From Spongospora subterranea (taxonomy: Eukaryota; Endomyxa; Phytomyxea; Plasmodiophorida; Plasmodiophoridae), in contig OUQQ01000137.1 in the NCBI GenBank assembly GCA_900404475.1, forward strand, positions 1-37,529: a DNA stretch of 37,529 bases. The letters are read 5' to 3'. This document shows, in pieces, positions 1-14,903 of this stretch. Below the pieces are notes generated by a model. That model saw nothing but the letters and a program-made list of their open reading frames with translations, was not told the origin of the DNA and searched no databases. How positions within the stretch are numbered: position 1 is the first letter of the stretch; the number at the start of each line of letters is the position of its first letter. The position numbers were made by a program, and so were the translations under genes.

Positions 1-481
1 AGCACATATACTGCACCTAAACAACATAAATCCAGATGACTAGGCCAGTCCTCGGCTCTCGCGGTTAGTCGGTCGAATGCTTCGCGAAAATACATGAATT
101 TGAGACAGCGAGTTAGAAGCACCGTTTCCCAGATACGCGATCGGTTTGGTCCCAAAATTGGTCGAATTTCTGTGATGGACACATGATTATCAAATATGGG
201 GACGTCATGACCCAAAGAGCGACGAATTGCCAAATCGATTTCGACAGGATTCTAGCCGCGGCCATTCGAGGAAAGGGGTTGGTGACCTTAGGGAGGCCCT
301 CTATTCCGCTATTGATGTGTATTCGATTAGGGAAACAGAATGGGGCGAAAAAAGAGAGGGGAAAAGCGACGCCCAAAAGTCCAAACCAAAGCTTCGACTC
401 AACCCAATCTATCAAGATAACCCAATCAGACAACAATCTAGGGCTGGGTTTCTGCCCTAGTGAAGGGCTCGTCAGTAGTTT

Positions 482-583
482 AGTTTGTTAGAGTTGGCAG
501 GGCTATTCTTTTGTTGACAATCAATCACTTAAACGCAGTGGGACTGTCAACAGGAAGAATAGAACTGCCAACTCTAACAAACT
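482..583. repeat. Palindromic (foldback) inverted repeat
   Basis: The left arm 482-518 pairs with the right arm 546-583. The outer 19 bp (482-500 against 565-583) are perfectly complementary. The inner part matches with a few mismatches and one single-base indel. The loop is about 27 nt. Transcribed, this would form a long hairpin; as DNA it resembles a small foldback element or a fused pair of terminal inverted repeats. No transposase or target-site duplication was identified beside it. Confidence 0.75.
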
Positions 584-3108
584 GATCTATTTATTAGGGA
601 CAGAGTTCGAGTCAGCACTGTGAACACATCCGCCAGAAACGAATGGAATGCTGAACAAAGCAAGACGAAGAGGATGTTTTGTTTGAGGTCATGTACGTTT
701 ACAAGAGGAGGCAGTCTCTTGAAAACTCCCAGAGGAAAAAAACAATCAGCTGGTTTGCGATGATGGCGACATGTCCTGCAGCAATGGTGTTCCGTAAGGA
801 ATTTCCCCTGTGTCCCAATGGGTTTTGGGGTTTTAGTGATCCCAACCTCACACTACTATTGTTCTGGGTCAGACTGCTGAGTAATGTATAGCGTTGGTTC
901 TTATCACAAACAGAGGAGTTTGTGCCCAGATGACGAGTCATCGCCAACTGTCCCTGGAGTAGATATGGGGTACTACAGAAGACCTAACACAAATGTGTTG
1001 AACCCAATCACAAAGAAAACCCTTCACTAGGGCACTGTTCTTTTTCGAGTGTTGGATTTGGGAGTTTGCGTCTTTTGTTGTGGTCCCCGACTTTGACGAT
1101 CCGTTGCGGTTTGTTGACAAATCACACATTCCACAATCGGTCTCGTTTGTTTGATTTGGTTTCGGTTTGGGTGATGGAAGTCGGGGTTTATTGGCTTCCT
1201 AACTGTTCAGGCATCATGGATCGGATCCGGAGGACACCCATAGCTGGGACGATATTGGCCAGGACCTCTGCTGGATTGACAGAAAAACGGTCAACGACGA
1301 GGATAATGGCGAAACGCTTTCGTCCTAGCCGTATTCGAGGGATGTCGGACGATCATGGATGCAGCTGCTGGCGCCTTCAACTTGACACCGTCGTCCGGCC
1401 TACAAGATCGCCGACATTTCTTTGGAACGACACCCCGCTCGAACACTGGAACGTGACGTCGATAATATTTGATTGTGTAAGTGTGGTGACGGGATTGGCG
1501 ATCGGCCAATGTTGTTAGATCATACACAGATGTTCACACCGACACATGATCTGATCATGACCGATCCCGCCCCCTGATCTTCGTTTGGGGGCGATATCTC
1601 TTTAGGCGATCAGACGAGATCATTCGGTCAGTTGACGTTCGCGAGGAATTTCAATGGAAAATGCGTTTTGTTTTGTTGTCTGAACGTGCCAGTCTACAAC
1701 ACCAGATTGTCAATATTACCGGCCAATGACGACGATGGAGTGAATTCCGCCCTTGGCAAATCGTGAATCGCGTATACAGAAAAGAAAAATCTCACCGACA
1801 TTGGCGACTCGTTCACCATCGATTCGATCATAACCGGGGGGGGGGAATTTCCTGATCATTTTACAATCTGTTGAGAGTTGTCGACGAGGCAGTTGGCGCC
1901 GAATTCAGTCAAAAGATATGGGAAAGCGACAAGGAAGAAGCAAATGGACCTGAACACAATGTCAAACACGGTTTGCAGCCACAGACCATTTTTGATAGAC
2001 GTTCGTTGTCAATGGGGCTAACGTCGAGGCTTCCGGGTTATCGGGTGTAGGTTGATGTTGTGGCGCGTCTGATGCTGGTTATGATGGCGATAACGGGGCG
2101 CCCAATTCCAACATCATTCACCGACATCTCCATCGAAATGTCCTCTCGACGAATCCGGACGTTCTTGAAAACAGACCCTTTTTTGACGCCCTGGAATGAT
2201 TTCTGTGGAATATTGCCGGCAAAGATTCAGGGTTGGCAGCGATTTCTTGGGATTCCGGTTCGATAAACATGCACCATATTGAGGGCAGATCTGTTGGCAG
2301 ATATTGGGGGGAATCGCTATTTTCTTGGTCACGATCCGTCCTGTTCAGCTGTAATGATCGCCCTGCGGTTTTACTTTTATTATTGTCGAACCCCAACATC
2401 GTTGGCATGAGTGTCGGACATCAATGCCAACGCGTTGCACTTTCAATCCCGATCAATTAGAACACGGGGAAAACACCACATGTACAAGCCAGTCCTCGGA
2501 AATTCGCCATTCCAAAGCGGGCAGCGGAAATATCTATGGGATCGACGTCTGCCTACTTTTGTTGGATTCCTATTGATCAACATGGTTATCAAATCCCGGT
2601 TGAAATTGCCCATCGTTGCTCAAGCAGGACGTCAGGTCACCAAGCGGCGGACCGACGACGCCGAATCCTCTGTCGATCGTCGATCTCGAGGCGCCAAATT
2701 CAAGCGCGCAAACGTGAATTTGGCAAGGAGCCCGACAGAACCGACAATCAAGAGGGGTGTTGCTCAGGTGTGTACCTGCACATCTGACGTTCACGCTGCT
2801 GGCGTTGCCTCCGCATTGGCAGTTATATTCGAGCGCGGCCTAACCCGAAATGAACGCCTGATATGCAATGTTGAACTCCAGATACGCAATATCCAAACCG
2901 GTATTAATCGCCTAACACGCGAAGATGGTGCCGAATGCAGTCAAACCGTTGCGTCCGAGCACACAGCCGCTGGGTTGCTTATTGATTTTCACACAGCGCA
3001 CACGTAAGCCGCTCAAGACGATGTCGCTGTGGCAAGGGAAATGGTGGATACTGTTATCAACATAAATGGATGATGGGTGTCCCCTGCGTGGGCACCCACA
3101 TTGATAAA

Positions 3109-3303
3109 TTGGGACCGCGCCCATTGGGCCACTTGATCCACTCGACAGACAAGAATGCCCTCTGAAGCGGGTGATAGTACAGGCTACACCATTCGGCTCC
3201 TGGCCAATAGTTGATATTGGTTATAAATGTATTGAACAGACATGTGAGAAAGTTTCAGGTCCATCCGAGTTGGGACCGTGCCCATTGGGCCACTTGATCC
3301 ACT
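3109..3303. repeat. 34-bp direct repeat, two copies
   Basis: Copy one is 3109-3142 and copy two is 3270-3303. They differ at a single position (33 of 34 bases identical) and their starts are 161 bp apart. The sequence between them and around them is not obviously duplicated, so this is not simply two copies of a longer unit. No gene was recognised here. Confidence 0.8.
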
Positions 3304-3809
3304 TGAGAAGGCCACTTGAACATCGCGAATGCGAATGTCGTGGAGGGAGCAGTATAACCGACTCGAACGGAATCCAACGGTTTGCCCTAGCATTGGGGCG
3401 TGTAAATGCAGCATGTTTTCATGGCTGGCGTCTTGCAACAACCAAAACTCGCAACACGGCTGCCATTACCAGTCGGTGCACACCGGGTGTGTAGGAAGGC
3501 ATCGGATGACCTGTCCCCTGTGGGCCATCGTCTGCCCAACGAGAAGTATCTGACCCAAACGGAGGAGAAAACGATTTTGACCATGGAACTGGCTGAGCGA
3601 TCCCGCTGATTCCAATCGGCATCAGCTCAGTGTCCTGTTCAAAGACGAGCTGTTGTATTGAGTATCTCGGCGACGAACACCGAAAACCCCCAGAGGACGA
3701 GCCCCTGGTACTGTTGGCCTTAAATTTTCGCCAGTAACATGTGTTGGGATGGCTGATCGCTGGCTGTTGCGCCGCCTTGTATCCCAATACTATCGCATAT
3801 ACGGGGGCG

Positions 3810-5927
3810 ATGAAGGGGCGCTACCAACGCCACCTTCCGCCCCGCTCTGGATATCAGCTCCTCTTCCTGGGTATCGCCACCTTCCTGGTCCTCGTCGTCC
3901 ACGTCACCTACCTACACAGTCCGGCCGATCGGCGTGCGACCGACCGTGTTGGCGCCAGGTGCCTGGCCACGTCGTCCTGCGGTCGGCACGTTCCCCTGGA
4001 CATCTTCGACGGGTTCCAATCGAAACTCGATCGGCTGGAGGAGATCGGCGCCAAACACGGCCATACTGAGGTGAGATCCGTTTGGGCGATCGACAACAGA
4101 CGAACACTGATCGGACCAGGGCGGAACGTTCCTGTTCCCGGAGTNGGTATCGCCACCTTCCTGGTCCTCGTCGTCCACGTCACCTACCTACACAGTCCGG
4201 CCGATCGGCGTGCGACCGACCGTGTTGGCGCCAGGTGCCTGGCCACGTCGTCCTGCGGTCGGCACGTTCCCCTGGACATCTTCGACGGGTTCCAATCGAC
4301 ACTCGATCGGCTGGAGGAGATCGGCGCCAAACACGGCCATACTGAGGTGAGATCCGTTTTGGGCGATCGACAACAGACGAACACTGATCGGACCAGGGCG
4401 GAACGTTCCTGTTCCCGGAGTCGTTCGGCGTCCTGAACCTGATCGCGCGACGACCTGGGCCGGGGGACAAGCTCTATTGCGAGGGCGGGTTCGGGAACGG
4501 GCAGACGTCGACGTTGTTCCTGGAGGCCAGCCCGACCAATCAGGTGGCGTCGTTCGATTACTGGACCGGACAACCCAAGACGGATTTCCTGGCGACAATG
4601 ACCGAACAATACGATTCGCGACGGTTCGAGGCGATCAAAGGCGACGCGTTTTCGGCGTTTCCCGCGTGGCACGAACGGAACCCTGGTAAGTTGATCCGAT
4701 CGACGACATCTATTGATTGATCATCGCCCTCCCAACCACAGGTCGAACGTGCTCGTTGGTGTTCCCCGATTTCGCCGGCTGCGTCATCGATTTCGCCGCC
4801 CCGGCGCTCTGCCACGAATCGCGATTCGCCCAGCTGTTCGCCGATCAGCACGCCGATTGCGACACCCTGGTGTACCTGGACCACACCGAACATGACCAGC
4901 TTCCCCCGTTCCGTATCGACTACCGCTTCGAGGGTCTGGTGGACCAGGGCGTCATCCGCCAGCTTTCCTGTTTCTATTCCGATTCCGACCCGAAATGGAC
5001 CAAGGCGTCGTGGTTGGGCGTCGACGGCACCGTTCGCCAGGTGGGGCCGGCTCCGGCACATGACGCCATCCGGTCTCCTAATGCCATCTACGTCAGGTCG
5101 GGTGCGTTGGACAATACGTGTTCCCGAACGATCCCGGCGCCTGTCCCGATCGCCAAACGCCATTGCTCCCGGCGGGAACGCCCCAGGTAATCCCGTTCCT
5201 GCGCGACACCATCTTTGCCGATCTCGACGCGACGCTCCCGTCGCCCTCGACAACGCCCCTCCCCGCCGATTTCCGCAACCTCATCGACGAGCTGCTGATC
5301 GTCGGGGCCAGTGCGGCCGTCAGAACGACGTGCGTCGTGGGCGCCGGACACGGGAAGGAGATCGCGGCGCTGCTGGCGATCAGCAGGTACGATCGCACCG
5401 TTTCGCCCACGAACGACAACAATCCACGACGATCGCTGGGGTTCAGGTCCACGAAGATCGTCCTGTTCGAGGAATCGGCAACGACGGCGGTGGAGCTCGT
5501 GCGGGAACGTGACGGTCTGAACCGTATCGACGTGAATCGGGGGCCCATTGCCGAGACGATCCCGAAATGGGTTGACGACGCCCACGAGCGTTGCGATTTC
5601 GTTGTTCTGAACCAGGTGGAATGCGGGCCGTATCAGGTTGGTTTTTGTTCGGGGCGCGATTTGGATTTGGGGCCGTTCTTTGATGAACGACAGACCATCG
5701 ACTGTATCGACCACGTGGCGGCGATGGAGCTGGTGGCGAACGCCAAGCCCGGGGCGATCGTGGCCGTCAATCTCGGGTATGGCGAAGCGGGGCCGTTCCT
5801 GAGTGGGGTGCCGTCAAAGGTACAGATGAGGACGGTTGGGTGCACAAGGGGGGTCAGCTATCGCCATATGCCTGGCCCATACGATCATCAGGATACCCAG
5901 GCCCATATGTGCTTCTACTCTATATAA
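3810..5927 (+). CDS. Membrane-anchored protein with two class I methyltransferase-like halves
   Basis: With the assembly duplication resolved, the exons are 3810-4070 (repeated at 4146-4346), 4397-4685, 4742-5040, 5097-5386, 5447-5636, 5694-5819 and 5892-5927, giving about 496 aa. The N terminus has a short basic stretch and then one hydrophobic segment (residues about 18-35), a type II signal anchor. The first half carries a glycine-rich loop (EGGFGNGQTS) followed by a hydrophobic strand, and later a CDTLVYLDH strand, as in Methyltransf_24-type SAM enzymes. The second half repeats the theme (VVGAGHGKE, then a strand ending FEES). The real substrate is unknown. Codons are markedly GC-rich next to the genes to the right. 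The last three introns are multiples of three without stops, so the 3' part could be partly unspliced. Confidence 0.6.
3870..4421. other. Assembly duplication flanking a single N (4145)
   Basis: Bases 3870-4144 are repeated almost exactly at 4146-4421, separated by one N. The copies differ by one substitution and one extra T in a T-run. The pattern is that of two overlapping contig ends laid side by side with a token gap instead of being merged. It duplicates the end of exon 1 and most of intron 1 of the methyltransferase-like gene; the true locus should hold one copy. Confidence 0.85.
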
Positions 5928-6553
5928 ACCGACACACGATTTCTGGGTCGGCCAAAGGGATCGCAGGATCACACACCAATCACCATGGCGATCTGTTCAG
6001 TGGAACAGGTAATGATAATGCTGGTTCACCCTGTCGAAACCCAACGAGAGGTCTGCACATGACTCTCCGCACATGACTCTCCTGTCACACGATAACGGGA
6101 CCGTTAGGCCAAAACTTGACCTCGTCGAGTTTCTGGAACTTCAGACTCGACTTGGGCGGCATGCGCATGCCCGGCCGTCACGGGGGGTGAGTGGCGGACT
6201 TGCCAATCATGTGAGGAGGTCTGACTGACGGCGACCCGCTCATGTATACACTATATGTAGAGGCCTGACTGAGCCGACCCAACTCAAGCGTGACTGTACA
6301 ACAGTGGAGAGTGTCCCCCGGCTGACTGACTGACTGAGCACGACCCCCATCCCGCTTATTACGGTATCAGTGGGCATGGCGGGGGCTGCGCCTTCCGTTT
6401 CCCGACTCTAGGATGTTTACGTTATCCCTTCCTTAAGTGGATTTATCTGATCTTTGAGCTGATTGACTGGAAGAACTATTTCATTTCTCATTGATCAGGA
6501 ATTGATCAGGTGATCGCGTTGCGATTCGGGCAAGAGACCCATCTGGGGCGCTC
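5928..6553. other. Intergenic region with CTGA microsatellite
   Basis: No exon was recognised in this 626-bp gap between two plus-strand genes. It holds a perfect (CTGA)4 run at 6322-6337 and further CTGAC-rich fragments upstream near 6220-6290, as if from a decayed simple repeat. The promoter of the PUB-PP2C gene must lie at its right end; no clear core element is visible. Confidence 0.5.
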
Positions 6554-8161
6554 ATGCAAATCGAATCGGTGTTGGCGGCAATCGAATCCGATACGGATTG
6601 TTCCATCATCGAAGTGATCGAGGGTTTGGACACCATGCTCGTTTTCGTGAACAACATTATTGACTATCCGCAAACTCCCTGTTTTCGGCGAATTCGGATA
6701 TCCAACGTCAACTTTCAGGTAAGATCTGATATCAAGTCCTGGAGCTAGTTGAGACACGCCTTCCAAACAGTAATTTTGTAGGAGAGGCTCGGCCATTTGA
6801 AACATGGTATGGATCTATTGAAGGCGGTTGGCTTCGTGCAAGATGCCGATCCACATGTCTTCGCACTTCCAGATTCAGTTGACGAGGAAGATGAGCGCAA
6901 TTCAATCGCAAACATTCGAAAAGCGCGTTTGTCGATAATTTCTTTTAGAAAAGAACTATATGCACGATTCATGCATATACAGCACCTTCCGGCAGACCAT
7001 GTGTCTGTCAATTTGCCCAGAAGTAGAGCTTGCATTAAAATCTCATTTTTTTGTAGGTGGAGCTCTGTGCGAGGTGCTGGCGCATTTGGGCGGCAAGGTC
7101 GCCGTCCGCATATGGAAGACGAACACCTGTTAATTGATTCGTTCACTGGAGACCCGTCAACTGTATTGCTGCATGATTGTTTGAAATGTTGCATCTAATT
7201 TGTTGAAGGGATTGTTTTGTTGCTATGATGGACATGGTGGACGCGCTGCCGTGGACTTTTGTGTTCGAAGCTTGCACATTGTATACGGATTCTGCAGTTG
7301 ATATGCGAAACTGACTTCGCTGATACATCTTCAGAATCTTGAGCATTCTTTGCTGAGAAATGGTGACGATATGACGATTGAGCAGCATCTGCAATCAGCA
7401 TTTCACATAACAGATGCTCAAATCCGAAGGCGTTCTATTTTAGATTCAGGTTTTTAAGTATTCCTCTGGCAAATCTGTTTCACACGTATCAATGCAACAT
7501 ATTCTATTAGGGTCCACAGCTGTTGTCTGTATGATCCGCAATGAGAGGAAAGATCGCGTTTTATACTGCTCCAATGCTGGAGATACTCGGGCAGTTCTGA
7601 CTAAGGTCGGATTGATATCAGTCCTTACGATCTCGGGCTGACGATGCGCACTGTCAGGCAGACGGTGTTAGACGGTTATCATATGATCACAAACCTGGTT
7701 TGGATAGCGAAATAGAACGAATCAGACTTGCTGGAGGATTTGTCTCGGACAATCGCGTGAATGGCGTTCTGGTAGGTCTGAAAATCCCAATATGTTCGAG
7801 ACTCAAACATCTGTACCACGTAAGGCTGTCTCAAGAGCTCTGGGAGATCATCATTTGAAGCCTAGCGTATCGGCTGACCCTTATATCAGTACAAAAATTT
7901 AGTCGGAAAGCTGGTCCATCTTCTAACTTCGGTTTAGGCCGGACCGTGCTCGAGGATAATGATGAGTTTTGTATCATCGCGTGTGATGGCGTCTGGGACG
8001 TTCTCACCGATCATGAAGCCGGGACTTTTGTTAGGAGATTCCTCGCCAATGATGATAGCCCTATGAGCGAAAAGCCAACTCTTGCTGCACAAGCTCTCGC
8101 TAATTTGGCCTTTGGCCAGAGAAGTCAAGATAACATCACTGTTATCGTTATTGTATTCTGA
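6554..8161 (+). CDS. PUB domain-PP2C-type Ser/Thr phosphatase fusion
   Basis: Nine exons: 6554-6718, 6782-7002, 7057-7162, 7209-7280, 7335-7449, 7511-7605, 7658-7771, 7825-7888 and 7938-8161; 391 aa. Residues about 5-90 form a PUB/PUG domain, with the RIRxSNxxFQ strand and the GMDLLKAVGF helix. PUB domains are known to bind the C-terminal tail of the AAA ATPase p97/VCP. Residues about 130-391 are a PP2C (PPM) metal-dependent phosphatase with all main motifs: RRPHMEDEH, DGHGG (about 170), SGSTAV, ACDGVWDVL and QDNITVIV, so it should be active. The combination suggests a phosphatase recruited to p97 clients or to p97 itself; that role is inference. The ATG is the first in frame. Introns are 46-63 nt. 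Confidence 0.88.
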
Positions 8162-8722
8162 AAACAATCAATCATTTTCCGATAAAATCAACTTTACATT
8201 TCTCATGTCATCGTTAAATAAATGATCATTATTACACGTTCGTTGATGTTTTGGAGACGGTTAATGGCTATAACTGGGCTTAAGTGCGAACACTGCCGAG
8301 TCGTACCAGGTCTTGTGACGAATCTCGAGCAAAGTCCGCCACGGACACCGTCACAAGTCCGTGGTTGATCCATCGGTTGAGGTAGCTAGGTTCTGGTGAT
8401 GACCAGGGGTTTCTCTAGGGTCATTGTCATCCAGGATGGGTCGCCGTTTCCGCCATGTCCCAGCCGTTGTAATGATGGAGTCCTGTAGTGATGATGATGA
8501 CGAGCAGATCGTCACTCCATCCAAACCGATCGCCAGATCCCAAACGGCCAGGGCCACAAGAGCACCAANAGTGCGAACACTGCCGAGTCGTACCAGGTCT
8601 TGTGACGAATCTCGAGCAAAGTCCGCCACGGACACCGTCACAAGTCCGTGGTTGATCCATCGGTTGAGGTAGCTAGGTTCTGGTGATGACCAGGGGTTTC
8701 TCTAGGGTCATTGTCATCCAGG

Positions 8723-11243
<2,521 letters not shown>

Positions 11244-11253
11244 TATTCTATGA

Positions 11254-11259
11254 AATAAA
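11254..11259 (+). promoter_or_regulatory. Polyadenylation signal of NOP2
   Basis: A canonical AATAAA lies 11 nt after the NOP2 stop codon, inside the 138-bp gap shared with the convergent K+ channel gene. Confidence 0.6.
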
Positions 11260-11381
11260 GCGCTTAAACCATTTTTTGAATTTGTTGTTTGTTCCGATAG
11301 AAAAACACCAGTTGTTGCTTGATAGAACTGTGCTGAATAATTTTGATCGCTAATCGCGATAGTTTTACTACACGTTCTAGT

Positions 11382-13564
<2,183 letters not shown>

Positions 13565-14742
13565 ATGGGCGTGATCGAGATGATATCTGATAGAATCGCG
13601 GGCCTACAGCGCGCGGTTTTCAATACCATCGGCTGGAGCGAGGTTGACCTCAATGGTCGTCATGCTGTTGTAGTTGGCGGAGGGCGTGGCATTGGCTACT
13701 CCCTTGTCAAATTGCTTGTCGAAGCTGGATGCATCGTTCACGTTATCGATGTGCATCAAAAAAGTCTCACGAAGATCGGTAAGCTGACGTACTTTGGTAG
13801 ATGTAGTTTCAATGGACTAAATTTCATTCGCGACGTTGTTCGTATGAACCTCGAGTGTAATATTACTAGAATTGCTGAATTGCTTTGTAGAAACAGAGTT
13901 TCAGTTTTTGAAAACCAAATCTGTTCGAACATATACAGTTGATGTAGCCGACGAACAGTCATTTGAGGATGCAGCGAACAAGATTAAAGTTGACATTGCT
14001 CCAGATTTCATCTCAATTCTTGTTCATTCCGTCGCAGTCGTCAACAACTGTTCCGTAGATGAGCTATCCCCTGAGCAACTTCTTACAATCTTTAGAGTCA
14101 ACCTATTTAGCTGGTATTACTGAACAATTTTCTCATTCCAGTTCATTTTCTGCTGTATTTCCTGGGAATTAAAAGCAGCGCTTGTTACGATCTATGTTTA
14201 GGTTTGCGTGCATGCGAAACTTCCTTCCAGAAATGAAAACAAGAAAGGATGGGCACATAGTTACGATGTCGTCAATTGTGGCATACGGTGCCGGCTCCAA
14301 TGCTAGTGATTACTGTGCCACGAAATCGGCACTGTTGTCAGTGAACAACTGCTTGCGACTTGGTTGGTTGAAGCAATGCAAGTCTGGTATTTTCGCTGAT
14401 CGGAACTGGGTTTTAGAACTGATCAGAGACGGCCTATCGAACGCGATCCACACTACGATTGTCCACCCATACCTAATTCGCACTGGCCTATTTGCTGGCG
14501 TTCATCTCCGGCTGAGCTGGCTAGTGTCGGAGCTATTGCCAGGCGACGTTGCCGGCGCCGTTTTCGACGCCATAGTTTACCGTCGCCAATCCGTGTTCAT
14601 TCCAAACTACTTCTCGTTTCTAGTGCCGCTGTCCACTGTGCTCCCAGTCGTCATTCAAGATTGCGTTTCCCGAGTTACTGGTGCTGTCGACTGCATGCGA
14701 ACCTTCCGTGGCCGTAACAGCAAACGTGAGCGACGGAGATGA
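13565..14742 (+). CDS. Short-chain dehydrogenase/reductase (SDR16C/RDH-like)
   Basis: Four exons: 13565-13778, 13891-14113, 14202-14362 and 14417-14742; 307 aa. The Rossmann fold shows the cofactor loop GGGRGIG (about 38-44), the helix-4 asparagine in RVNLFSW, the catalytic serine in TMSSI (about 168) and YCATK (Tyr182, Lys186). The usual NNAG strand motif is degenerate (VHSVAVVNN). The TTIVHPYLIRTGLF segment after the active site and the length match membrane-associated SDR16C or retinol-dehydrogenase-like enzymes, which use NAD(P)(H) on lipids or sterols. The substrate here is unknown. The C terminus is very basic. Intron 3 is 54 nt, a multiple of three without a stop, so an unspliced message would still be readable. 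Confidence 0.85.
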
Positions 14743-14903
14743 GATCATATGTTTCATAAAAATACTCTTAACCTTCTACTCATGTAACATTGTGTGCGTA
14801 TGTCACGTTGCTTCTTCTTACGGTAGTAACGTGGGTGCGCGTCTATGCTGATTAGAACTGTATGTGACGGTCGCCTACCATAACCATTATTTAGCTGAGA
14901 GCA

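Larger units (their letters stand above)
1..3809. other. Region without a confident gene
   Basis: I could not assemble a convincing gene here on either strand. Open frames are short and compete with one another, and none shows a recognisable domain. The longest is a 198-codon frame at 2411-3007 that opens with GTG and has no family features. The stretch contains the palindrome at 482-583, the 34-bp direct repeat at 3109-3303 and a short poly-G run near 1838. It may be decayed repeat DNA, or it may hide genes with short exons that I failed to join. Confidence refers to the statement that nothing firm is visible. Confidence 0.5.

Noticed and set aside
2411..3007. 198-codon open frame on the plus strand
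   Set aside because: It starts with GTG, has no recognisable domain, no supporting neighbouring exon and a composition like its flanks; chance is sufficient.
8424..8672. Separate small gene before NOP2
   Set aside because: It is the duplicated NOP2 5' end next to the N at 8569, an assembly artefact.
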